Part shown: piece by piece, positions 1 through 5,489 of the stretch
Numbering within the stretch: position 1 is the stretch's first letter
How the letters are laid out: each line of letters starts with the position of its first letter
From: JALYQB01 sp035640155
GTDB taxonomy: Bacteria; Actinomycetota; Actinomycetes; Mycobacteriales; Pseudonocardiaceae
NCBI GenBank assembly: GCA_035640155.1
Contig: DASQWR010000007.1
Coordinates: 1-13,043 of the forward strand
Direction: 5' to 3'
DNA: 13,043 nucleotides
Program-made: the position numbers and the translations under genes
The notes under the pieces: generated by a model
Told to the model about the DNA's origin: nothing
The model's input: only the letters and a program-made list of their open reading frames with translations
Database searches by the model: none

Positions 1-921
1 ACCGGCCACGCTGATCGGTGCCAAACGGTTGGGCACGAACAGGTCAACCTGCCCGGACCGTGCCAGGGGCCAGGCAGGTTGTTTCGCCTGGGACATGTCC
101 TGATCCCCGCACCACAACACGACCCGCCCGGGATGCTCCGGCGCCGGTTCGGGCCACACACACCCGAGTGGGCGGCGCAACCCGGAGGCGAGGCGGTCGC
201 GTTTGTCGATGATGTCGGTCGCGGTCACCCCGTAGGGCAGCTCCAAATCCACCCGCCAACCGGGGCCGTCCCGCCCGATGCCCGGGGCGACGAACCACCC
301 TTTGCCGGTGGGGTTCTTCGCGGCGGCCTGGTTGAGCGCGGCGATACCGAGAGAACCCAGTGCCCGCACCACGATCTCGGAGGTGAGCGGCTGCACCCTC
401 GGTATCACGACAGCGGTCATCGCGATCGGCTTGTCGACCGGGCGCCCGTGATATCCCAGGGCCAGCACGAGCACCGACAGCACGACCGGTGGCGCCCACG
501 ACGGCATCTGCTCGGCGAGCACGGTGACGTAGGCGATCCACACCGCGGCCACGGCCACGGCGAGGATTCCGCCGCGGACCTTGACTCGCAGATCACGCCG
601 GGACTGGAGCTTGTCGTACTCGGAGTAAAGCTCGTCGCGCACGGCCGCGGCCCGCAGCGGACCGGACTGTGCGTCGGTGATCCACCGGACCACACCCCGC
701 AGCACGCGCATGGCGCCGGTAGGGGAGTAGCCGATGAGCTTGAGCAGGTAGATCGGCGACCGGGCGAGGTGGAACAGCGCCCAGTGCCGGGCGAACCCGA
801 GTGCCCATCGGGCGGCCTGCCCCCGCTGGGTGCGATCCGCCAGCCACGGCGCGACCACCGGGTGCAGGGTCGGCTTGTCCTGCCAAATCAGGTGGGGGAT
901 CAGGCCCCGACCGGCGTTCAA
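1..921 (-). CDS. FtsK/SpoIIIE (TraB-like) DNA translocase, N-terminal part, runs off the left edge
   Basis: The minus frame is open from 1014 to position 1, and only the N-terminal ~307 residues are present. Seen: a basic N-terminus with IPHLIWQDKPTLHPVVAPW, an amphipathic stretch, two hydrophobic segments (about residues 125-165: ILAVAVAAVWIAYVTVLAE, then VVLSVLVLALGY), then a soluble part with NPTGKGWFVAPGIGRDGPG and ATDIIDKRDRLASGLRRPLG. This layout is typical of FtsK/TraB translocases of actinomycete integrative elements (pSAM2 type), hexameric ATPases that move double-stranded DNA between mycelial cells. The Walker motifs would lie beyond the window. The only usual start upstream of the conserved part is TTG 921; GTG 858 is the next. 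Neither has a good ribosome-binding site, so the start is uncertain and the 5' end may be damaged. Family call moderately sure, conjugative role inferred. Confidence 0.68.
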   Translation of the reverse strand, partial: MNAGRGLIPHLIWQDKPTLHPVVAPWLADRTQRGQAARWALGFARHWALFHLARSPIYLLKLIGYSPTGAMRVLRGVVRWITDAQSGPLRAAAVRDELYSEYDKLQSRRDLRVKVRGGILAVAVAAVWIAYVTVLAEQMPSWAPPVVLSVLVLALGYHGRPVDKPIAMTAVVIPRVQPLTSEIVVRALGSLGIAALNQAAAKNPTGKGWFVAPGIGRDGPGWRVDLELPYGVTATDIIDKRDRLASGLRRPLGCVWPEPAPEHPGRVVLWCGDQDMSQAKQPAWPLARSGQVDLFVPNRLAPISVAG

Positions 922-976
922 GGCGTCGGTGCGGGGCCGCCTCTTGTGAGGGGCGGTCTGATCACCAGGAGAGGCG

Positions 977-1018
977 GACCGCGAGCGGTCGCACTGCGGT
1001 CGCAGACTGCGTGATCAC
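977..1018. repeat. Clustered palindromes and 11-bp-phased direct repeat upstream of the FtsK-like gene
   Basis: Seen: GACCGC-GA-GCGGTC (977-990); GCGGTCGCA twice (985-993 and 996-1004, period 11 bp); and GTGATCAC (1011-1018). They lie in the gap between the FtsK-like gene and menA. One-turn phasing of direct repeats suits a DNA-binding protein, either a repressor of the transfer gene or a TraB recognition site. The function is inferred. Confidence 0.45.
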
Positions 1019-1123
1019 AGATGGACCGAGGGACCTGTGTGGGTAGGAAGCGGTGCTCTGACCTGCAACAACCGGACCAGGTGGACTTAGCGTTACGCCG
1101 CTGGGCTAGGTCCAACCCAGAAG

Positions 1124-2053
1124 GTGACGTCACCAGTAGGCCCGCCAGTAAGCTACGTCTCCGTGGCGACCGCGGCGCAGTGGGTGCATGGTGCCCGGCC
1201 GCGTACGCTGCCCAACGCCGTCTCCCCGGTCCTCCTCGGGGTGGGCGCCACCGCCGCACTGGGGGACGTGCCGTGGCTGCGGGCCGTGCTGGCGCTCACC
1301 GTCTCGCTGGCGCTGATCGTCGGGGTGAACTACGCCAACGACTACTCCGACGGGATGCGTGGCACCGACACCGACCGGGTCGGCCCCATGCGCCTGGTGG
1401 GGTCCGGCGCCGCCCAACCCGCCGCGGTCCGAACCGCGGCGTTCGCCTGCTTCGCGATAGCGGCGGTGGTAGGGCTCGCGCTCGTGGTGCTGTCCGGGCG
1501 CTGGTGGCTCGTCGTGCTCGGCGCGGTATGCATCGTCGCGGCGTGGTTCTACACCGGCGGACGGCGGCCCTACGGATACGCCGGCCTCGGGGAGTTCTCG
1601 GTGTTCGTGTTCTTCGGCCCCGTCGCCGTGCTGGGTACCCAGTACGTGCTGACCGGACGGCTCAGCGGCGCGGGGGTGGCCGTCGCCGTCGCGGTGGGTG
1701 CACTCTCCGCCGCCGTGCTGGTCACCAACAACCTGCGGGACATCCGTACCGACGCCGCAGTCGGCAAGCGCACCTTGGCCGTCCGGCTCGGCGACCGCCG
1801 CACCCGGGTCCTCTACGCGGTGCTCTCCGCTGTCCCGTTCGTCGTCACCGTCGGGCTCGCGCCGGCAGCCCCGGTCGCGCTGCTGGCCCTGGTCGCGGCG
1901 GCCCTGGTGCTGCCCGCCATCCGCCGAGTGCTGCGCGGCTGCACCGGCGGTGACCTAATCGCGGTGTTGCGCGACACCGGACTTGCGATGCTGGTCTGGG
2001 CGTCCGCAACGGCGATCGGCCTGGCAGGCGGTCAGGTAGGGTCCGCTGGTTGA
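1124..2053 (+). CDS. menA: 1,4-dihydroxy-2-naphthoate polyprenyltransferase (MenA)
   Basis: UbiA-family membrane prenyltransferase that joins a polyprenyl chain to 1,4-dihydroxy-2-naphthoate, giving demethylmenaquinone. Seen: the first Asp-rich motif NYANDYSDGMRGTDTDR (about residues 67-83), the second region NNLRDIRTDAAVGKRTLA (about 202-219), FVFFGPVAVLGTQY between them, the N-terminal ARPRTLPN typical of actinobacterial MenA, a late RDTGLAMLVWA, and about eight or nine hydrophobic helices. Length 309 aa, normal for the family. GTG 1124 gives a 13-residue extension; GTG 1163 (starting ATAAQWVHGARPRTLPN) is where mycobacterial MenA starts. Neither has a well-spaced Shine-Dalgarno. A TAGGTC -10-like hexamer at 1107-1112 would put transcription start near 1119, making GTG 1124 almost leaderless. 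Converges with the DUF4229 gene after 26 bp. Identity very sure, start uncertain. Confidence 0.95.
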   Translation: MTSPVGPPVSYVSVATAAQWVHGARPRTLPNAVSPVLLGVGATAALGDVPWLRAVLALTVSLALIVGVNYANDYSDGMRGTDTDRVGPMRLVGSGAAQPAAVRTAAFACFAIAAVVGLALVVLSGRWWLVVLGAVCIVAAWFYTGGRRPYGYAGLGEFSVFVFFGPVAVLGTQYVLTGRLSGAGVAVAVAVGALSAAVLVTNNLRDIRTDAAVGKRTLAVRLGDRRTRVLYAVLSAVPFVVTVGLAPAAPVALLALVAAALVLPAIRRVLRGCTGGDLIAVLRDTGLAMLVWASATAIGLAGGQVGSAG

Positions 2054-2164
2054 TGCCAGCTGGTTGACGATGCGTCCGCTCACCCCTGGTCGTCGCGCTG
2101 GTCGCCTCCCATCTGGTCGTCTCCTAGCTGGTCGCCTCGCAGCTGGGCGCGCAACTGGTCGCGC
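2045..2164. repeat. Degenerate CTGGT(C/T)G tandem array across the menA/DUF4229 convergent ends
   Basis: GCTGGTTGA occurs at 2045-2053 (including the menA stop) and 2059-2067. CTGGTCG or a near copy then begins at 2086, 2098, 2113, 2128, 2143 (CTGGGCG) and 2155, spaced 12, 15, 15, 15 and 12 bp. The spacing is a multiple of three, so the array encodes a Gly/Asp/Gln-rich tail (RGDQLGDDQMGGDQRDDQG) on the DUF4229 protein. Confidence 0.7.
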
Positions 2165-2406
2165 TCCGCGCGGCGCCGCTGGGTCGTCTCCGCCAGGCCG
2201 GCGTTCACCCGCACCCGCAGGCCGGGCAGTACGATCACCGAGAGTGGCAGCGACACCACGAGCGCCAGCAACAGCGCCACCACCGCCGGGACCCCAGCCA
2301 GCGTCAGCAGCAGCGCGATCACGGCCAGCAACCCGAAACGGGCGAGCGTGTACAGCACGAGATCGCGAGTCAGCGTCGAGCGGCCGACCGGGTGCTGCTC
2401 GGACAT
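2080..2406 (-). CDS. DUF4229 family small membrane protein
   Basis: 108 aa. Seen: a short polar N-terminus, two hydrophobic helices (about residues 15-40, LVLYTLARFGLLAVIALLLT, and 42-60, AVVALLLALVVSLPLSVIVL), then a charged, probably coiled-coil cytoplasmic part (QRRRAERDQLRAQL) and a repetitive GDQ/DDQ tail. This matches DUF4229, a function-unknown actinobacterial family that is often close to menA. The tail is encoded by the tandem array shared with the menA 3' end and looks lineage-specific. ATG 2406 has no Shine-Dalgarno, but a TAGACT -10 lies just upstream, suggesting a leaderless message. Its conserved placement hints at a respiratory or membrane role, which is inference only. Confidence 0.85.
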   Translation of the reverse strand: MSEQHPVGRSTLTRDLVLYTLARFGLLAVIALLLTLAGVPAVVALLLALVVSLPLSVIVLPGLRVRVNAGLAETTQRRRAERDQLRAQLRGDQLGDDQMGGDQRDDQG

Positions 2407-2414
2407 GTCATACG

Positions 2415-2420
2415 AGTCTA
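2415..2420 (-). promoter_or_regulatory. -10 hexamer of the DUF4229 gene (leaderless candidate)
   Basis: On the minus strand TAGACT lies 8 bp before ATG 2406, so transcription would begin at or within two bases of the start codon. There is no Shine-Dalgarno, and the -35 region is poor. Confidence 0.45.
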
Positions 2421-2546
2421 CCGCCCGTCAGGGCCGTCACATCAGACCGATTCATCCCGTTGCATGCGATTACCGACGCTTTACCCAATCACAACCGTTC
2501 GAGTACCTGGCGGGTGAGCTGACACGATGTGTCCGAAAGGTCCTGG

Positions 2547-2569
2547 CAGCACTGCTCCCCGCAGTGCTG
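2547..2569 (+). promoter_or_regulatory. Perfect 9-bp-arm inverted repeat in the bldC upstream region
   Basis: CAGCACTGC (2547-2555), loop TCCCC, then GCAGTGCTG (2561-2569), ending 33 bp before the bldC ATG. It could be a 5'-UTR hairpin or an operator. With no following T-run a classical terminator is unlikely, but termination of upstream transcription is not excluded. The rest of 2407-2546 shows no convincing promoter; TTGCAT (2460) is followed only by a weak TACCCA. Confidence 0.55.
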
Positions 2570-2602
2570 GGGGCGCGGGGGTTGTGACGAGGAGGTCGTG
2601 CG

Positions 2603-2827
2603 ATGTCCATTGCTACGTCGGGTGCCCACCCGGACCAGGCCGAGCGACTGCTCACGCCGGGCGAGGTCGCGGCCCTCTTCCGCGTCGACCCCAAGACGGT
2701 CACCCGCTGGGCGTCCGCAGGACGGATCAGCTCTATCAGGACACCGGGCGGCCACCGTCGCTTCCGGGAGGCCGAGGTCCGCGCCCTGCTCGCCGCCCTC
2801 ACCACCCCCGCATCCCAGCCGAGTTGA
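2603..2827 (+). CDS. bldC: BldC-type MerR-like developmental DNA-binding protein
   Basis: 74 aa, a single winged helix-turn-helix of the MerR/BldC class without an effector domain. Seen: LLTPGEVAALFRVDPKTVTR (about residues 16-35) holding the helix-turn-helix, then WASAGRISSIRTPGGHRRFR (about 36-55) with the wing GGHRRFRE typical of BldC, and a short Ala/Leu tail. In Streptomyces, BldC binds cooperatively to direct repeats and holds back early entry into development; in organisms without aerial mycelium its target set may differ. ATG 2603 follows GAGGAGG with 8 bp spacing, so the start is firm. It stands alone, about 195 bp from the divergent DUF4229 gene. The 9-bp inverted repeat just upstream and a 12-bp palindrome just after the stop may be regulatory. 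Identification strong by length and motif. Confidence 0.93.
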   Translation: MSIATSGAHPDQAERLLTPGEVAALFRVDPKTVTRWASAGRISSIRTPGGHRRFREAEVRALLAALTTPASQPS

Positions 2828-2830
2828 CCA

Positions 2831-2842
2831 TCACCGCGGTGA
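2831..2842. promoter_or_regulatory. 12-bp perfect palindrome after bldC
   Basis: TCACCGCGGTGA begins 3 bp after the bldC stop codon and about 85 bp before the next gene. It could be an operator for the small membrane protein gene, whose possible -10 is TATCCT at 2895-2900. Short palindromes are common in GC-rich DNA, so confidence is low. Confidence 0.3.
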
Positions 2843-2927
2843 GTCGGGTGTGTGGATGCCGTAAGCCCTGTTCGTACGACTCGCCGCGCGGCACTATCCT
2901 CGGCTCCAGCCTAGGGAGGTGACTGCT

Positions 2928-3104
2928 GTGTTGTACCTGCTGGCAGCATTCGGCGCGGCAACCACCGGCGTGCTGCTCTGGAAGGCGTTCGGCCCGGAGT
3001 CCAGGCCCGAGCCGCGTCACCCGGGGCGCGCGCCCGACGACAACCCGGACTTCCTGCGCGAGCTGGACCGCAGACGTCGCTCCGATCCGGAGGCCGAGGC
3101 CTGA
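2928..3104 (+). CDS. Small single-pass membrane protein, unknown function
   Basis: 58 aa from GTG 2928, chosen because GGGAGG (2914-2919) lies 8 bp upstream; GTG 2919 is in frame but overlaps that ribosome-binding site. Seen: one N-terminal hydrophobic helix (YLLAAFGAATTGVLLWKAFG, about residues 3-22), then a highly charged Pro/Arg/Glu/Asp-rich tail (DDNPDFLRELDRRRRSDPEA) probably exposed in the cytoplasm. No catalytic motif is visible and I recognise no named family. Codon third positions are strongly G/C and the start region is well formed, which support a real gene. It is codirectional with bldC (100 bp gap) and converges on the MinD-like ATPase gene. A possible promoter is TATCCT at 2895-2900 with a poor -35. 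Confidence 0.75.
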   Translation: MLYLLAAFGAATTGVLLWKAFGPESRPEPRHPGRAPDDNPDFLRELDRRRRSDPEAEA

Positions 3105-3111
3105 GGCCGGA

Positions 3112-3127
3112 GCAGGGGCCGCCCTGC
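3112..3127. terminator. GC-rich hairpin in a convergent gap
   Basis: GCAGGG-GCCG-CCCTGC, a perfect 6-bp stem with a 4-nt loop, lies in the 36-bp gap between the converging small membrane protein and MinD-like genes. It has no U-tract, as is common for actinobacterial terminators, and could serve both strands. Confidence 0.45.
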
Positions 3128-3140
3128 CTGAAGGACACTC

Positions 3141-4304
3141 CTAGCGCGGGCCGGTCCAGCCAGCTGTGTGCTGAAAGCCGTCGGCCACCGCCGCCGCAAG
3201 TTCCAGCGCCGCGAGCCGGCCACTCGCCCCGAGGCGGTCGAGCTCGATCTCCGCACCCTCCTCGAGGTGCTCGTCGAACGGCATCCGGCAGACCGCGCGA
3301 CAGCGCGACGCAAAGTGCGACGACACCCGCTCGATGTCGACCTTGCCTGATGTGGGACGCACCGAGTTGATCACGGCGACCGAACGCCCGACCAGCTCGT
3401 GGTAGCCGTGCGCATCGAGCCAGTCCAGGGTCGCCGACGCCGAGCGCGCGCCGTCGATAGAGCCGGAGGACACGATCACCAGGGCGTCGGCCAGCTCGAG
3501 CACGCCCTTCATCGCCGAGTGCATCAATCCGGTGCCGCAGTCGGTCAGCACGATGTTGTAGAAGCGTTCGAGGAGGTCGACGGTGCGCCGGTAGTTCTCC
3601 TCGCTGAAGGCCTCGGACACCGCCGGGTCCTGCTCGCTGGCCAGGACCTCCAGCCGGCTCGGGCCTTGCGAGGTGTAGGACCGGATGTCGGAGTACCTGC
3701 GGATCTGGTTCGCGTCCCGCAGCAGGTGGCGCACCGTCGCGGTCGTCTCGAGCGGGATCTTCTGGGACAGGGTGCCGCGGTCGGGATTGGCGTCCACCGC
3801 GATGATGCGGTCACCGCGCAGACTCGAGAAGGTGGAGCCCAGCGTGGTCGTGATCGTGGTCTTGCCGACGCCACCCTTGAGGCTGAGCATCGCAATCTTG
3901 TAACAGCCGTGCAGCGGCTGGTTGATGCGCACGATCAACTCACGCCTGCGGACGTCCGCGGTGCTCTCGCCGGGATTGAGCGTGCCGCCGCTCGCGACGA
4001 ACACCGCGCGCCGCCAGCCCGACTGCGGGGGCCGCTTCAGCTGCCGCAGCAGCCGCGCGGACGACAGGTCGTGCTGCTGCTGAGCCTGCTGCCGCTGGCC
4101 ACCCCGGGGCTGCTGGGGAGGCTGCGCCGCGCCCTGCGTGCCCGGGGCGTGATAGCCGGGCTGGCGTGGGTCCATCGGGTGCGGGCCGGAGGAGTGTGCC
4201 GGGTCGACTCGGTGCGGGCCGGAAGGGCCGCCACCCACGGGATGCGGGCCGGAGGTCTCCACCGACTGGAACTCCTCGCGAGTTTCCTCATAGCGTCCGG
4301 TCAC
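3141..4304 (-). CDS. MinD/ParA-superfamily ATPase, EspI (ESX-associated) like
   Basis: 387 aa. N-terminal ~80 residues are low complexity, Pro/Gly/His/Gln rich, with three SGPH(P/R)(V/M) repeats near residues 18, 28 and 39, then QQPRGGQRQQAQQQHD. The C-terminal two thirds form a P-loop ATPase: deviant Walker A KGGVGKTT (143-150), VDANPDRGTL (170-179) as switch I/A', and VLTDCGTG (252-259) as Walker B region. The FYNIVLTDCG and SSGSIDGARSASATLDWL stretches and a proline-rich head closely resemble mycobacterial EspI (Rv3876), an ATPase tied to type VII secretion. No EsxA/B, EccC or other ESX gene is visible here, so it is an orphan copy or serves another localisation task. GTG 4304 was chosen because AGGAGGGG lies about 8 bp upstream; the open frame reaches 4487 but that extension looks non-coding. 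Fold certain, ESX role inferred. Confidence 0.85.
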   Translation of the reverse strand: MTGRYEETREEFQSVETSGPHPVGGGPSGPHRVDPAHSSGPHPMDPRQPGYHAPGTQGAAQPPQQPRGGQRQQAQQQHDLSSARLLRQLKRPPQSGWRRAVFVASGGTLNPGESTADVRRRELIVRINQPLHGCYKIAMLSLKGGVGKTTITTTLGSTFSSLRGDRIIAVDANPDRGTLSQKIPLETTATVRHLLRDANQIRRYSDIRSYTSQGPSRLEVLASEQDPAVSEAFSEENYRRTVDLLERFYNIVLTDCGTGLMHSAMKGVLELADALVIVSSGSIDGARSASATLDWLDAHGYHELVGRSVAVINSVRPTSGKVDIERVSSHFASRCRAVCRMPFDEHLEEGAEIELDRLGASGRLAALELAAAVADGFQHTAGWTGPR

Positions 4305-4569
4305 CGGTTGGTCCCCTCCTACACCTGGGCACATCAGGAGAACCCCGACACTCCCGACGGTAGTCGCCGCAACTCGCCACTGCGATCCGGGGTCACCGCC
4401 CCTGTGGACAGGTCCGGAATGGCAAGTTGCTAGGACAGCAGCTCGATGATCTCTCCGAACGTCCCCGCCCGCGCATGCCGTCGACACGACGTAGTCAAGC
4501 TACGGACCGCTCGGCACCACGGTACTGGCTGCAACCCGAACGTCGGCAGCTAGTGCTCCACCATCCCCG
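4305..4569. other. Intergenic region between the TPR gene end and the ATPase start
   Basis: 265 bp with no credible gene. It contains the ATPase ribosome-binding site next to 4305 and should hold that gene's promoter, but no good -35/-10 pair was found. A short CGTAG-N5-CTACG repeat is near 4490. No strong terminator was seen after the TPR gene, so read-through into the ATPase gene is possible. Confidence 0.6.
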
Positions 4570-5466
4570 TCAGCCGTGCACGGCACGAACGTGTCGCGGG
4601 ACCACTGGCTGAGTCCGGCGCGGGGTCCCGTCGACGACAGTCCTCGACGAGTCATGACCGAGCGCCGCAGCAAGGTCTTCGCACAAGGACCGCGTGTCTG
4701 GGTGATCCGGGCCCAATATCCACTCGCGGTCGGCGACGACTTCCTCCAGCAACGCGATGCCCTCGCCCCGCCGGTCGGCAGCGAGATAGCCCTCCGCCAG
4801 CCCGGCGCGCACCCTCAGCGTGTGCGGGTGAGTAGCGCCCAGCACACGCTCGCAGTCGGTTCTCGCGCTGTCGAAGAGGGCGATTGCCTCCGTGGGGCGC
4901 TGTGCTTCGAGGTAGGCGCAGGCGAGGTTGTGGCGGGAGGCGAGCGTGTTCGGGTGGTCCTCGCCGAGCACCCGGGTCTGCTCGGCAATCGCCTGCTCGA
5001 ACATCGCGACGGAACGCGGCACCTGCCCTGCCACCAGGTACGTGGCCGCCAGGCCGTGGCAGGCTGCCAGCGTGCTCGGGTGGTGCTCGCCGAGCACGCG
5101 TGCCCGTACGGCCATGGTCTGCTCGAGCAACGCGGTGGCCTGCTCGACGCGGCCAAGGGACAGATAGGCTGCCGCCAGGTTGCCGTGAATGACGAGGGTC
5201 TCGGGGTGATCGTGTCCGAGGACCCGCCGGCACTCGGTGACCAGCTGCTCGAACACCCGTGCAGCATCCTCGTGGCGGCCGCGCTCGCGGTAGGCAGCCG
5301 CCAGGTCGTTGCGGGCGCCGAGAGTCTCGACGTGGTCGATACCCTGGTTCCGCTCCAGGCTCGACACCAGCCGCTCCAGCACCGCGGTGGTGCCATCCGC
5401 CGGGCACAGTGCACGCCGCGCGTTCACCGGCTTGCGCCACGCGGCGAGCAATTTGATGATCGGCAA
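4570..5466 (-). CDS. Tetratricopeptide repeat protein (kinesin-light-chain-type repeats)
   Basis: 298 aa from TTG 5466, preceded by GGGGAGA; GTG 5427 is the alternative, and the open frame beyond 5466 overlaps the permease gene. Seen: a short basic N-terminus (PIIKLLAAWRKPVNARR), then TPR units with an exact 42-residue period, each ending in the signature LGxxHPxT at about residues 83, 125, 167, 209 and 251, plus a degenerate first copy (DHVET). Each unit reads like LAxAYxxxGRxxEAxxLxE. The C-terminal ~30 residues are polar and unstructured-looking. No NB-ARC, kinase or other effector domain is attached, so this is a free-standing protein-binding scaffold. It starts 23 bp after the permease stop, hence probably one transcript. 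Partner unknown. Fold very sure. Confidence 0.86.
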   Translation of the reverse strand: MPIIKLLAAWRKPVNARRALCPADGTTAVLERLVSSLERNQGIDHVETLGARNDLAAAYRERGRHEDAARVFEQLVTECRRVLGHDHPETLVIHGNLAAAYLSLGRVEQATALLEQTMAVRARVLGEHHPSTLAACHGLAATYLVAGQVPRSVAMFEQAIAEQTRVLGEDHPNTLASRHNLACAYLEAQRPTEAIALFDSARTDCERVLGATHPHTLRVRAGLAEGYLAADRRGEGIALLEEVVADREWILGPDHPDTRSLCEDLAAALGHDSSRTVVDGTPRRTQPVVPRHVRAVHG

Positions 5467-5489
5467 CTTGTCTCCCCGAATCGTGGCGG

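Noticed and set aside
79..1014. Long plus-strand open frame opposite the FtsK-like gene
   Set aside because: The minus-frame product has membrane helices and family-like motifs; the plus frame is a Gly/Arg/His/Pro-rich GC shadow.
1021..1953. Plus-strand 310-codon frame overlapping menA
   Set aside because: Arg/Gly/Ala-rich out-of-frame translation of menA, which carries the clear UbiA motifs.
3399..4433. Plus-strand 344-codon frame
   Set aside because: Antisense of the EspI-like ATPase; low-complexity composition and no motif.
4488..4510. CGTAG-N5-CTACG as a terminator after the TPR gene
   Set aside because: Stem only 5 bp with no T-run, about 70 bp past the stop.
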